Below the pieces are notes generated by a model, which worked only from the letters and a program-made list of their open reading frames with translations, was not told the DNA's origin and did not search any database. Shown piece by piece: positions 24,001 to 35,733 of a DNA stretch of 64,000 nucleotides (within the stretch, counting starts at the first letter, position 1; each line of letters begins with the position of its first letter). Made by a program: the position numbers and the translations under genes. The stretch lies in assembly GCA_018398815.1 (NCBI GenBank), contig CM031616.1, positions 73,088,116 to 73,152,115 on the forward strand. The letters run 5' to 3'. Source of the DNA: Conus ventricosus. Taxonomy: Eukaryota; Mollusca; Gastropoda; Neogastropoda; Conidae.

Positions 24001-27000
24001 ACTGAAACCCAACCCGCCTCTGGTCCTCATCAACATCTCAATTATAAGACAAGCAACTGGATCTATTTTCCAACAACCACTATTTCAAAAGAATTCCAGT
24101 GACCTGATTTTTTTTCAGAGTCCAGACCCGAGAGAATCACGACTAACACCGGGAGATCAAGTGTGCAAAACCAGTAGTTCCAGTGTCTTCCTCCCGACAA
24201 ACTCAAATCCAAAAACACCCTGGTTTTCAATTCAACGTGCCAACAAATTACAAAAGTTCGCAACGGGCTCAGCGTCATGTAACCAACGACCATTCTGGGG
24301 TCCCAACGCTAAGAGCCCATCAGACTCCGGGTGCTAAATCGATGACAACACTTTCAAATCAGTACAGAGCGTCGTGTCCTGGAGAAATCTTCTGCACCAT
24401 GCTGACATCTAAAACCTTCCAAGAAAAAGTTTGGACATCATTAGAAAAAAATCAAAGGGAAGAACCGCCACCTCCATTCATCACTACTTGAAGACTTGCT
24501 GATGCTCTTAGTCACTGACGAAGACAAGCTGGTGCCAATGGTGTTGGCCTCCACCATCGCAACATAACTCCTCTTCTTCAAACAAATCGAAGTCTGCCGT
24601 CCTTTTTAAGAAACAAATAGGTTATAGAGAAACATCATACAATTTCACATCAGACAAACTCTGAAACCTATAATATTCCTTTTTCAATCGTTGAACTCAA
24701 ATCAGCTTTACAAACCTGCACTGAATTCTGCCCCTGTTCCTGGATGACATTCATTATCCAGGTTGTGAAACATTTCCCAGAATAGCTGTCGCTCCCTGAC
24801 TCTTCTCCTAGTCTATACCATATCTGGACCACAGGTCCTTTTCCTTCCGCCCTCCTGGCGGAAATCCCTGCTCCTTTCCCTTACCAACGCCTGGAAACGG
24901 ACGCTTAGCCAACCCTTCAACTATCGCCCCAATTGCTCTGACCAGCTGCCTCTGTAAACTGAAGGAAAAGATGGTCAACTCCCGTCTGATTTGGATGCTG
25001 GAAACCGCTGTGTCTTTTGCCAGTGAAGCAGTGACGGATTGCCGGAAGTTACCACTCGACGGTGTTGAACCAACTAATCCGTCTGAAACCACCATGCCGC
25101 AACAGCCATATGTTAACAAGCAGCATGTAGGTGCGCTATCATGTTTATCGACCTCGAAAGGCGTCAAGGACACCATGTGGAAAAACAAGGAGTCCTCATT
25201 GACCCTGCACAGACTTGGTTTTTCGCGTGGTCACCTGCCTCATTCATTCATAACTTTTTAGCCGATCGACAGTTCCGTTGCGTGTTGGCACCACACTCTC
25301 TGACATCCAAGGGCAGGAGTGGGGTTACCTCATGGGGAGCAGTCCTTTCTTCCCCCCTTTTCAGTCCATTAAAATTAATGACATTGTCCAATCGGTAGAC
25401 CTGGGCACCGAAGTCCGTCTCTGTTTTGTATGATGACTTTGCCGCTGTGAGAGGCAGTTTGGAGCTTCTTACCACAGGAGTACAAGCGTCGACTCTTCCA
25501 ACGTTGCGTCAACAGAATCCAACAGTGGCCGATGAAAACTGGTTTACCTTCTCCCGTGACCAAGAACTCAGTCAATTCTTTTCCACAATTTTCGTCGAAG
25601 TCTTTGATGGATCCAAAATTCGCTCTAGGACAAGTCCACCATGTCCTTGGTTGTTAAAAGAGAAGCCCAATTCCTTGGGAGTGTTTAATATTGACCAAAA
25701 ACTCACCTTTCTCAGCCACAACAAAAAACTCAAAAACATTCGTTGCCAGAAAGCTCTGAATTATTCATGCTGGTCGTAGCACCGGAACACCCGACTGTGG
25801 CGCTGATTGAAGAAAACTTTGCCTGCACCTGCTGACAGAGGCCTTGGTACCGTTCCAAACAGGACTATGGTATGTTGCCGTTTACGCTTCTTTCAAGAAC
25901 CCTCATGACCTCAAACTCGTGGACCTATCCACCATCAAGGCTTTCGTCCTCTGTCTTGGAGCGATCCTTGCACCACCACCTGTGTAGCAGCCTGTACGCA
26001 GAGGCGGGTGAACCTTCATTGTCCAACCGCATGCTTAAACGTGTCTTTGCATTATTATATCCTAGCTGTTTCTCAGAAACCCGGCAGATCCTTCCTATGA
26101 CTGTGTCTTATATTGTCCTGCGCGTTCCAAAGTAAGTTTGAAAACAACCCGAAATGAAGTTCCGCCGTTTGGTCTTCGTATGCAGCCTCACGTGGCGAAT
26201 GCAGGTCAGGACCTAGGAGTTGTGTGGTCGGGATTTTTTCCCTAATTTTCCGGGACAACCTCCGTGGACCCATCTTCACGTCCATAGATTCATTTCGATC
26301 TTGCAGCTTTTCGCAAAGAGGTCTACCAGCTCTCTGGCGTACAAGGCTTTGTATGGCTGAAGCTCTGTTCCAAAATTCCCCTCCTAGCAAAAAGTTTTCA
26401 AACTTACGGTTCCAAGTCTGAAGAGGAGTGGCCGTGGTGGCGCTACTGCCCTGGGGCTGTCCTTCGAGCCGATAGCTGTTGAAAGACATATTCCTCTTTG
26501 CAGATGCTTCTGTATATTCCTGCTGAACTTACTGCTCTGGTTTTGGCTTTGAAGATAATGTCACAATCATCCGAAGAGGCACTTGTCTGTGTTCTGTCGG
26601 ATGTCGTCTGTCAGCTTTGGAGGCTATAGCGGCCGCAACCTTCAGCATCCAGATCTTTTACTTTTTTTTGAACTTTTTAGCACTTGAAGGCGGACGGTTA
26701 CAACATTACTCACTGCGTTGGTTCCGTCATGTGTGGCCATCGGCGGGAGACGAAATGTTGATCGTTTATGCCCAGAACAGCACACAATAGAGAGTACTGT
26801 CCAACATTATATCCCCTGCTCTGACGAGTAGGACCCAAAATAAGTAGACGATTATGATAGAGACCTCTGGCGGAGGAGGATTGGAACACAGATACTGAAC
26901 GACTAACAACTCTTCAGATCCCGTCCAAACCTTAAGACTCCTCCCATCCACGTCTTGGGGTGGGTCAGTTAAAGAGGACAAAGCTGTTCAGTGCCGGGTC

Positions 27001-27480
27001 GCACACCGTCCATTTCGTATTTTAACCCATTTTCGGCTTACCTTTTAAAGAGTGAGAACTCCGTGTGGCAATTCCATGTCATTCTCGCGCACTGGGTTCA
27101 CAATTGAAACATGTATTCTTATAGTAGAGTTGGGACTTGCCACGATGTGAGAACACAAACATTTTACGGCGGAGGGTCCATGAAGTGAAGACCTGTTCAG
27201 GATTTCCGTCCTGACGTGAACGCGAGAGTTATTTTAGAGAGATTAAGCATTTTTTATCTGATTTAAGAATTTACGGTAGAACTAATTATAACAAACTTTT
27301 TGTGCATTTGTAGACGATGTCATTTGAACAAGATTTGTGAAAGTATTTTTTTGTTTTTTTTTATTTTTTTTTTTTTTTGTGTAAAGACTGGTGGGATGTT
27401 GATTTTAACATGTTGACAGCCCTGATATGGCCCTTTATGGTGCGGTCGGGCTGGTGCTATAAGCAACCATTGAGCTATCT
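21090..27480 (+). mobile_element. LINE copy 3, I/Nimb-like, nearly full length
   Basis: This is the longest copy, about 6.4 kb. A GC-rich leader starts near 21,095 with CTGCCCTGCCGGGGGTTG, a plausible 5' UTR. ORF1 remnants lie at about 22,240-23,100. Endonuclease starts near 23,395 (VALQETQIQSQ), then RT (about 24,640-25,450, with PSNYRPIALTS-like sequence near 24,920), RNase H (from about 26,390) and the C-terminal cysteine region (about 26,980-27,130). The 3' tail near 27,410-27,480 reads GCCCTGATATGGCCCTTTA and ends in an ATCT run. Frameshifts are numerous in every domain, so it cannot encode a working protein. It is intronic and in the same orientation as Phafin-2. Confidence 0.85.
22240..23100 (+). 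pseudogene. LINE ORF1 (gag-like) remnant with zinc knuckle
   Basis: A frame reads LRRQEIKTDLAV and then VTEVRQGT-like sequence, as in jockey/I-type ORF1 proteins. At 22,617-22,670 another frame reads CCKNCGGDHASSSE, then CP. This is a zinc knuckle of the CxxCGGxH type common in these ORF1 proteins, which bind the element RNA. Frame changes between the parts show it is broken. The assignment rests on motif order and its position upstream of the endonuclease. Confidence 0.65.
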
Positions 27481-27579
27481 ATCTATCTACTATTCATGTT
27501 GCTGTAATTGATTTATCATTTTTAATAATTATTGTTTTTGGTGGGTCGATTAATAGGCAAACTTTCATGTATTTGTGTG

Positions 27580-27866
27580 TCTCTCTCTCTCACTCTCACT
27601 CTCACATACACACGGGTGCGCGCATGCATGCACGCACGCACACGCACACTCGCGCTCACACACTCTCATATAACGCACTTACACACAAACACACATGTAT
27701 ATAAGGTGGGTTTTATTTTTTTTTATTTTTTTATTTTTTATTTTTAAAAAAAAAAGTCTAATATCACCATCGTTGTGAACAGACTCTAAATTAAATCAAT
27801 CCAAATCCAAATCCCTCCCCCCCCCCCCCCCCCCCCACCACACACACACACGCATATGCACACACA

Positions 27867-27912
<46 letters not shown>

Positions 27913-27925
27913 AAAGAAAACAGAG
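27580..27925. repeat. Microsatellite cluster and homopolymers
   Basis: CT/CA-rich repeats (27,580-27,695), T/A runs (27,712-27,755), a poly-C run (about 27,818-27,835) and (CA)n (27,838-27,910) lie just after LINE copy 3. Confidence 0.93.
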
Positions 27926-28259
27926 AGAGAGAAAGACATAGAAAACGTTGAAGAAAACTTCAGTTTTCCCAGCCAGAAAGAGAACTTTTCCTAGTCTGCC
28001 CACGACAATCCAGTGGAGCAAAGCAGAATCTGTGGTCCAGCGTAAGCATGCAGTGTGTGTTTCTCAGTCAGATGGTGAACAGAAAGAAGCAGCCCTAACT
28101 CAGCCAGGGCCTTTCAGTCCATGAACCCCATCTTCATTTGTTATTTGTGTTCGTAGTTGCACCCATGCGTACGGACTAGTCTGCTGTCGTAAGTGAACAG
28201 TTTCTTTTGTGTTCAGGTTTTACACCTGTACAACTGTGTCTGTTGCTGCTTGTCTTCTA

Positions 28260-29600
28260 TTGTCGTACCTGTCCATGGACTGTGATGGTCTTGTCCTTTC
28301 ATGTGGTGTTTTTTCATCTTGATGCTGTTGTCGTGTGATGGTCTTGTCCTTTCATGGTGGTTTTTTCATCTTGATGCTGTTGTCGTGTGATGGTCTTGTC
28401 CTTTCAGGGTGGTGTTTTTCATCTTGATGCTGTTGTCGTGTGATGGTCTTGTCCTTTCATGGTGGTGTTTTTCATCTTGATGCTGTTGTCGTGTGATGTC
28501 TTGTCCTTTCATGGTGGTGTTTTTCATCTTGATGCTGTTGTCGTGTGATGGTCTTGTCCTTTCATGGTGGTGTTTTTCATCTTGATGCTGTTGTCGTGTG
28601 ATGGTCTTGTCCTTTCATGGTGGTGTTTTTCATCTTGATGCTGTTGTCATGTGATGGTCTTGTCCTTTCATGGTGGTGTTTTTCATCTTGATGCTGTTGT
28701 CGTGTGATGGTCTTGTCCTTTCATGGTGGTGTTTTTCATCTTGATGCTGTTGTCGTGTGATGGTCTTGTCCTTTCATGGTGGTGTTTTTCATCTTGATGC
28801 TGTTGTCGTGTGATGGTCTTGTCCTTTCATGGTGGTGTTTTTCATCTTGATGCTGTTGTCATGTGATGGTCTTGTCCTTTCATGGTGGTGTTTTTCATCT
28901 TGATGCTGTTTCGTGTGATGGTCTTGTCCTTTCATGGTGGTGTTTTTCATCTTGATGCTGTTGTCGTGTGATGGTCTTGTCCTTTCATGGTGGTGTTTTT
29001 CATCTTGATGCTGTTGTCGTGTGATGGTCTTGTCCTTTCATGGTGGTGTTTTTCATCTTGATGCTGTTGTCGTGTGATGGTCTTGTCCTTTCATGGTGGT
29101 GTTTTTCATCTTGATGCTGTTGTCGTGTGATGGTCTTGTCCTTTCATGGTGGTGTTTTTCATCTTGATGCTGTTGTCGTGTGATGGTCTTGTCCTTTCAT
29201 GTGTGTGTTTTTCATCTTGATGCTGTTGTCGTGTGATGGTTCTTGTCCTTTCATGGTGGTGTTTTTCATCTTGATGCTGTTGTCGTGGATGGTCTTGTCC
29301 TTTCATGGTGGTGTTTTTCATCTTGATGCTGTTGTCATGTGATTGTCTTGTCCTTTCATGGTGGTGTTTTCATCTTGATGCTGTTGTGGTGTGATGGTCT
29401 TGTCCTTTCACAGTGGTGTTTTTCATCTTAATGCTGATGTCGTGTGATGGTCTTTTCCTTTCACAGTGGTGTTTTTCATCTTAATGCTGATGTCGTGTGA
29501 TGGTCTTTTCCTTTCACAGTGGTGTTTTTCATCTTAATGCTGATGTCGTGTGATGGTCTTTTCCTTTCACAGTGGTGTTTTTCATCTTGATGCTGTTGTC
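28260..29600. repeat. Minisatellite, ~53-bp unit, about 25 copies
   Basis: The unit is GATGCTGTTGTCGTGTGATG, then GTCTTGTCCTTTCATGG and TGGTGTTTTTCATCTT. Units are nearly identical in the centre. The last four (from about 29,400) carry CACAG instead of CATGG and ATGTCG instead of TTGTCG. This local homogenisation is typical of replication slippage or unequal exchange. Confidence 0.98.
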
Positions 29601-29959
29601 GTGCGCACAGAACATGGCTGAGTGGGTGTGGAGAGGCAGCTTATCCAGTTGTTTGTTGGTGACACAGTTAGATTTTCAATGGGCTGTGAAGATTTTGTGG
29701 AGTTATTTTAGAGATAAAGCCTGGCTTGTGTTGATTTTTAGGTGTGTTTTTTGTTTTTTTGTTTTTTTGATTGAACTTTTTTTTCCCTCCAAAAGTCACT
29801 GTTCATTTTGTGGACATGCAGGCTTTCTGATCTGCCATGACAGGAAGAAGGCTACTCTTATGCTTACAACATTAGGGACAGAGTTCCATAACAGTGTTTC
29901 TGGGTTTTTTGTTTTTTGTTTTTTTCCTGGCCCGGGTAAGTAGTAGTCCAGTCTGGACT

Positions 29960-30812
29960 GTGGTCATAGCTGAGGCACAAAAACAAAACACTCCCGGCTG
30001 GGAGGTCGTGGTTCGAATCCCATCAGAAGTCATGTGGTTTTTCTGCCCCGACCAGCTCCTACCCAGAGTTGAGTTGCTGCAGACTCAGTTGGGAAGACTG
30101 GGACTACACAGTCGAGTTTCATCCACTTAATGGATGCGTTTCAGAGAGTGTTGCTAAAATTTCCTGACCACCACTGCAGGTGCCTGTATCTCTCGGGCCT
30201 GGTTGACGCCGGGAAAATATTATGAAAGGAAGAGTAGAGTACAGCCCTGTCATATAGTCTCAGACCGAAATGGGAAATCCTCAGCATCATCTTAATCATC
30301 CTCATTCTGATCGATCAGCATTAAAAAAAAAAGTCTCATATTCTGTGGCCCTTCATGCCCTGCTCTCATGGTGACCTCAATTTCAATGTCCTCTCCATGT
30401 CTGTGGCCTTGGTTTGGTTCCATCGAGGTCACCAGTATCGGCGGTCCATGGGCTGTCGTTGGACGGACGTGGTGGCGCCCTCTGGAGGAGAGCTCACTCA
30501 CGCTGGCTCCGCGACTAAGCAATTATTGTCGTCAGTAGGGGGCTTAGTAGAGTGTCCTGCGTATGTTAGATCAGAACAGGCGTCACTGAACACCACCGAA
30601 GTGACTCGGCAGCAGTGCAGTGTCTCCTCTGGTGGGTTGCCTCTTGACGACTTGACATTGACTGCTCCCTGTGGATTGCCTGTGCCGGGGCTACGGCGGG
30701 GCCGACTGGGCTGTGGCTGTTGACGGGGTGGGCAGAATGAGCAGCGTGGGTGCTCTGCCTCTGAGTGGCGTAGAGGTTGGGACAGCAAAAAAACAACAAC
30801 AAACAAACAAAC
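29960..30812 (+). mobile_element. Long tRNA-headed SINE, copy A
   Basis: The head contains a Pol III B-box-like GGTTCGAATCC near 30,010. A conserved section follows with GTTGGGAAGACTGGGACTAC and ATCCACTTAATGGATGCG. A mid part with GAGTACAGCCCTGTCAT leads into a body of about 450 bp with CATGGTGACCTCAATTTC. The 3' end reads GACAGCAAAAAAACAAC. The same order of blocks is found in copy B (minus strand, 39,797-40,681) and copy C (52,870-54,880). The total length of roughly 0.85 kb is long for a SINE. The A box is poorly preserved and no clear target duplication was found for this copy. Confidence 0.75.
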
Positions 30813-31075
30813 TCAGCCAAGAACAGAAAAACTCCAAAGCGAGCCAACCAAGTAACCAAAAACAATGAGGCATAGAGAATTCTTAGCAAAATCTGCTGCC
30901 ATGAATGCATACTATGTACACTACAGACAATTCAAGTTGATACGGATGTCTGATGTGGTCTGTCTGAGTGATGATGAAAGTTCGGACTGAGAGAATTTTA
31001 TGCGTACTCAACACGGCAAATGAGTCGCCATGCATGTTTGAACAGTAACTGTTGTTCAGACTAACTATTGTTCAG

Positions 31076-31250
31076 ATTAAGTGGATGAAACTTGACTGTG
31101 TGGTCCCAGTCTTCCCAACTGAGTCCGAAGCAAACTCAGCTCTGGGTAGGAGCCGGTCGGGCAGAAAAACCCACATGAATCTGATGGGATTTGAACCCAT
31201 GACCCTCCAGCCAGAGTCCGCGATGCTAACCACTTCACCATGGCGGCTGG
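31076..31250 (-). mobile_element. tRNA-headed SINE, copy D, 3'-truncated
   Basis: On the minus strand it starts CACCAGCCGCCATGGTGAAG, carries an A-box-like TGGTGAAGTGGTTAGC and a B-box-like GGGTTCAAATCCC, then GTTGGGAAGACTGGGACCAC. It stops after the ATCCACTTAAT segment. It has the best-kept tRNA-like head of the family and lacks the long body. Confidence 0.75.
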
Positions 31251-31387
31251 TGCTATCAGTATTGTTATTATCATCATTACTATTTAATCTCATGTCGTTT
31301 CCTTCCCAACGGCCTCGTTTTCATTCAGTACCCATCTTGTGCCGAATTTGACAAGATGAGTGGCAGCTCGTGCTTCATGTTCATTGC

Positions 31388-31545
31388 CCTGAGTGTTGTT
31401 TGTCTTCCTGAAGAAGACCTCAGAGGTTGAAACATGTCATGGTTTGTCTTGTGATTCGTGTGTTCATGTTTGGCGTCTGACCTGAGTGTTGTTGTCTTGC
31501 CTGAAGAAGACCTCAGAGGTTGAAACATGTCATGGTTTGTCTTGT
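31388..31545 (+). repeat. Two tandem units with a hammerhead-like core motif
   Basis: Two units about 93 bp apart each contain CTGAAGA (31,408-31,414 and 31,501-31,507), a short self-complementary GACC...GGTT segment, then GAAAC (31,429 and 31,522). CUGANGA, a helix, and GAAA are the conserved parts of hammerhead ribozymes, and tandem copies are usual in Penelope-like elements and retrozymes. One unpaired A before helix II is not canonical. The cleavage site and outer helices are not certain. Activity is not claimed. Confidence 0.35.
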
Positions 31546-31629
31546 TTTGAAAAAGACACATTTATGTATTTATTTATTTTATTCATATTCATTTATTTTT
31601 GTGCATAACATTAAATGGTAGAATACCTC

Positions 31630-31890
31630 TTCCACCCCCCACCCCCATTCTGTCTCTGCCCCATTCTGTCTCTGCCCCATTCTGTCTCTGCCCCATTCTG
31701 TCTCTGCCCCATTCTGTCTCTGCCCCATTCTGTCTCTGCCCCATTCTCACCTCTTTTCTTTTCTGTTTTTCTTTTTTAAACTTCTCCCCCCCACCCCCAT
31801 TCTGTCTCTGCCCCATTCTCACCTCTTTTCTTTTCTGTTTTTCTTTTTTAAACTTCTCCCCCCCCCCCCCCCCCCCTTCTTTCATCGTTG
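31630..31890. repeat. 16-bp repeat and polypyrimidine tract
   Basis: Seven or more copies of TCTGTCTCTGCCCCAT are followed by two ~75-bp units ending in poly-C and a T/C-rich tract. The strong strand asymmetry gives meaningless proline/serine-rich frames. Confidence 0.95.
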
Positions 31891-32750
31891 TTGCTTACCC
31901 ACCTTTGCCCACCCCCCTGTTTTTTTTTTCTCCTCCTCTCCCCTCTCTAACTCTCCCCTCCACCCCTTCACATAGGTTAGTGTATGTGTGTGCGCATGCG
32001 TGCATGTGTGCGCATATGCGCATGCATGCATGTATGTGTGTGTGTGTGTGAGGAAGCTGAAGCCAGTGAAGGGGAGAGCCCTTTTTTTCTTTCAAAGTTT
32101 CATCTATCATTTCAAAATAATGATTTCATATATTATTTCAAGATAATGAAATGTTAAGAATACCTGATGAAATGTTTTGTTCTGTATCCTCTCTTGATGA
32201 CAGTTTTTGTTCTCTCTATACACATTGGTGGAGACTGTATTGGAATGGACATGGGCGGAAGTGTGGGGGTTGGGTGGAGTTGAAGGACATGACTTGACTT
32301 TCTGTGTTCCCGTACTTGTAAACGAAATGTAAGTAGTGGATCTTTGTCTAGTACCGCTAATGCAACTTGGGTATACTCTGCAAATTATTTCCATTGCAGA
32401 AGATCTCCAGTGAATCTTGTGGAGGGATTGTGGACCTTGATGAGTTTTTTCCCCCTTTCTTTCACTTTCCTACAAGAGTTTCCACTACTGCCTGCCAGAT
32501 AGGCAGATCCCAAAAGTATAGCTCCCTTGCTTGCTTGTCTTCTGTCATGTTCTCTTTGAGTGCAACATGTTCACTCTTCTATTGAAATATCCATCCTTTG
32601 ATGTACATATTGAAGTTATTATTGGTTGAAAGGCTGTGTTTTTCCAGTCTGTTGCTTTGAATTGCATACATGTATGATTTGAGAGTCAGACTCTGTATGC
32701 TGACAATGTTCTTCTTTGCATGATCTCTGTAATATTATACAACTCCATAG
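31891..32750. other. Low-complexity then unassigned intronic sequence
   Basis: T/C-rich tract to about 31,970 and a GTGCGCATGC-type patch at 31,985-32,050. After that no recognisable feature. Confidence 0.5.
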
Positions 32751-32754
32751 TCAG

Positions 32755-34240
32755 GTGATGGAGATGTTAACGTAAATATGGAAAAGATTTTGAGGATAAA
32801 CAGAATCTTGAAAGATGCAAAGATGAGCTAATCAAGCTAAGCATAAAAAAGATTGATGGTGTAATATTAAGATTTAAAGTAAGATGTTTAACTGAGGGCA
32901 AAAAATTGTTTGAATTTTTCAGTAATGCAGAAAAATGACACATTGATAAAAGAAAATTGTAACCATGAATGGAAAGGAAACAGATGATCAAACACAAAGT
33001 GAAGTAGGGAGTGCAGTGAAACAAAGTTCCACAAAAATTTGTGTAAAAGCCTAATTGTAAATGAAGGTAAAATCGCTGATATAGTAGGACAAATACCAAC
33101 CCTAACAAGTGAAGATGCACATACATGAAATTTAAAGGTGAAATGATTCTAGCAGAAGCAACATATGCACTAGAACTAAAAGATGTGGAAAAATAATGAA
33201 AGTCCAGGCACTGATAGTTTTAGAATTGGGACTTCTTGATGAAAGTTTTAAAAGCATTTGGATTTGGACCAGTGTTGTGTTCTTGGATATCTGTATGTTT
33301 CCAAGATGTAAAATCAGTAGTTGTTGTGAATGAAAATTGTTCAACATGGTTTAACAAAGTAGCAGGAGGCTGTCAACATGTTGATCCAGTTTGGCCTTAC
33401 TTGTTTTTACTTTGTGCAGAAATACTTGGAATGATGATCAGAGAGAACAGCATGATTAAAGGCATTAACATCAATAATAAAGAACAAACAAATAAACCAG
33501 GTGACGAATGAAGGTGATTTGATCTCTTTTGACGCTGATGTTTACTTGTAACTTACATTATAGGTAGAAAAGCTGGTCTGTTCATGTGCAGAGAGAAAAC
33601 GCAGGCACCAAGGCTTAGATTAATGGATCATACATTAAATATTGACCTCGTTTGAAAGTAGAGTGGAAACCCAGAAAAATTTTAAATATTGGACACATGG
33701 TTTACCATAGACTTGGAGAACTGTAAGGAGTGTAATTACAAGATTAAAAAAAAAGTGTCTGAAATGAAACTACATTTTAATATTTGGATGGAGAGGTCGA
33801 TGACGCCTCAGAGAAGAGTAGCCATTTTAAAATCTCTGATTCGATCAAAGATTACTTGATCATTGATGCTTTAAGTTCTACCAAATCCACCAGACAGTTT
33901 CATCAGTGAATTGCTGTTGGTCTGCTTTAGGTTTATCTGGAAGAAGAAACAAGACCACATTAGTTGTAAAACGGTGATCAAAATTATAAAAGCGGAACGA
34001 TTAGGTATACCAAATATTATACAATTTATCATTGGCCTGAAGTTTGTTTGGATAAGAAAGCTTAAAGAAAAGTACTCAAAACTGGAAAAACATGTTTCTG
34101 ATGTGTTTCCGTTTGAAATTTGAGGAGCTTCTCAAGTAAATCACAAAGAAAACAAATTTTGGAGACACACATTACAGGTTTATAAAGTTTGTACTGAAAA
34201 AATCTTTCGAAATTTGAAGAAGCAGTTGCAGAGTGTTTGT
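32755..34240 (+). mobile_element. L1/Tx1-like LINE reverse transcriptase remnant
   Basis: A second, unrelated LINE type. One frame at 33,236-33,510 reads KVLKAFGFGPVLCSWI, then DVKSVVVVNENCSTWF and WPYLFLLCAEILGMMIREN, matching RT palm/finger sequences of L1/Tx1-type elements. Downstream pieces read CFRFIWKKKQDHISCK (about 33,918-33,965) and GLKFVWIRKLKEK (about 34,036-34,074), also typical of the C-terminal part of that group. The GGCQHVDP segment stands where GxRQGDP is expected, and the catalytic aspartate motif is not intact. Heavy decay with stops shows an old insertion in the Phafin-2 intron. Confidence 0.75.
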
Positions 34241-34274
34241 TTTACAATAACATAAAAGTGGATTATAGTCTTCT

Positions 34275-34540
34275 ATGAAACATGGGTTGACAGAGATCTG
34301 TTGTTTATAACACAGTTGATAGGACAACGGTACATGGGTTGACAGAGATCTGTTGTTTATAACACAGTTGATAGGACAACGGTACATGGGTTGACAGAGA
34401 TCTGTTGTTTATAACACAGTTGATAGGACAACGGTACATGGGTTGACAGAGATCTGTTGTTTATAACACAGTTGATAGGACAACGGTACATGGGTTGACA
34501 GAGATCTGTTGTTTATAACACAGTTGATAGGAAAACAGTA
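34275..34540. repeat. Minisatellite, 52-bp unit, 5 copies
   Basis: The unit is ACATGGGTTGACAGAGATCT, then GTTGTTTATAACACAGTTGA and TAGGACAACGGT. The copies are almost identical, which implies recent expansion. It sits right behind the L1/Tx1 remnant. Confidence 0.97.
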
Positions 34541-34884
34541 CCTTTCAGACTTTTTTTTCAGATTTTAGGGATAGATTTAATGTGTCACTTCTTTGACATG
34601 TAATGGATGTCTTAAGGGTGTTCTGGAATGCCTGAAAATTCAGCAGATCACAGTTGAAAAGAACACAGCTAAGAATATGTGAATCATTTGATTTTTTTTT
34701 TTTTTTTTTTTCAGTTTGTAAAGGAACAATATTCTGATATTTTGATTAATGATAAATCGATGCCAAAATATTGTAATAGATAACAGAAAAAAAGTACATA
34801 ACAGCCCCTGTTTTTTTTCCTCTTTCTTTTCTGGTTGGTGCGTAATGCTTATAGTTTTCACATATAAGCATTTTTCAACCTCCT

Positions 34885-35142
34885 AACAGATCCATGAAAG
34901 TATATGAGCGTTTCCTTTCTCTCTTGATTCAAGTCGTGCTGGTGCAGTGTTGTCAAGCTTTTATCCTCCTGACAGATCCATGAAAGTATATGAGCGTTTC
35001 CTTTCTCTCTTGATTCAAGTCATGCTGGTGCAGTGTTGTCAAGCTTTTATCCTCCTGACAGATCCATGAAAGTATATGAGCGTTTCCTTTCTCTCTTGAT
35101 TCAAGTCGTGCTGGTGCAGTGTTGTCAAGCTTTTATCCTCCA
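34885..35142. repeat. Repeat, ~84-bp unit, 3 copies
   Basis: Three near-identical units contain CAGATCCATGAAAGTATATG and GTGCTGGTGCAGTGTTGTCA. The array ends about 70 bp before the acceptor of the PH-domain exon. Confidence 0.95.
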
Positions 35143-35211
35143 TGCCACAGATAGGGTCAGAAGGTGAGTTGTAGTTGAAAGTTTGTTGACATCAGGTGAC
35201 CTTTGTGACAG

Positions 35212-35348
35212 CCGTTGGCGATTGCGGGGCGAGTGCTGGTGGGGAAGGGGTGCTGACCAAGTTGTGTCGGAAGAAACCCAAATCCAGACAGTTCTTCCTC
35301 TTCAACGATATCCTGGTCTATGGCAACATCATCATACACAAGAAAAAG
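35212..35348 (+). CDS. PLEKHF2: Phafin-2 PH-domain exon 1
   Basis: The acceptor is TGTGACAG and the donor GTGGGG. The exon encodes the first strands of the PH domain, which binds phosphoinositides on endosomes: PLAIAGRVLVG, then GVLTKLCRKKPKSRQFF and NDILVYGNIIIHKKK. This agrees closely with Phafin-2 and is nearer to Phafin-2 than to Phafin-1. The family length requires 138 bases and 137 are present. One G is missing in the GGGG run near 35,245-35,250, which shifts the frame between VLVG and GVLTK. Since everything after it is well conserved, I infer a sequencing error, but a real frameshift allele is possible. It joins in phase 0 to the exons on either side. Confidence 0.93.
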
Positions 35349-35400
35349 GTGGGGTTTGGGGGGATGGTCATGTGAGTGTGTGTCACTGTGTGTGTGTGTC

Positions 35401-35456
<56 letters not shown>

Positions 35457-35671
35457 TGAGAGTGAGTGTGTACTAAAGATACTGCTTTATTTTTGTGTCT
35501 GCTTGTGTGAGAATGGAGGAGGATGTATGTTGTGTGTGTGTTTGAGAGAGAGAGTGCGAGAGTGAGTCTTCATGTGTACTGAATATACTGCTTTACTTCT
35601 GTATCTGAATGTGTGAGAATGGAGGAGGACATAAGTTTGTGTGTGCGTGCGTGCGTGTGTGTGTGCGTGTG

Positions 35672-35733
<62 letters not shown>

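Noticed and set aside
31325..31561. A small protein with two FQPLRSSSG repeats on the minus strand
   Set aside because: The repeats come from the two tandem hammerhead-like units, and there is no other support for coding.
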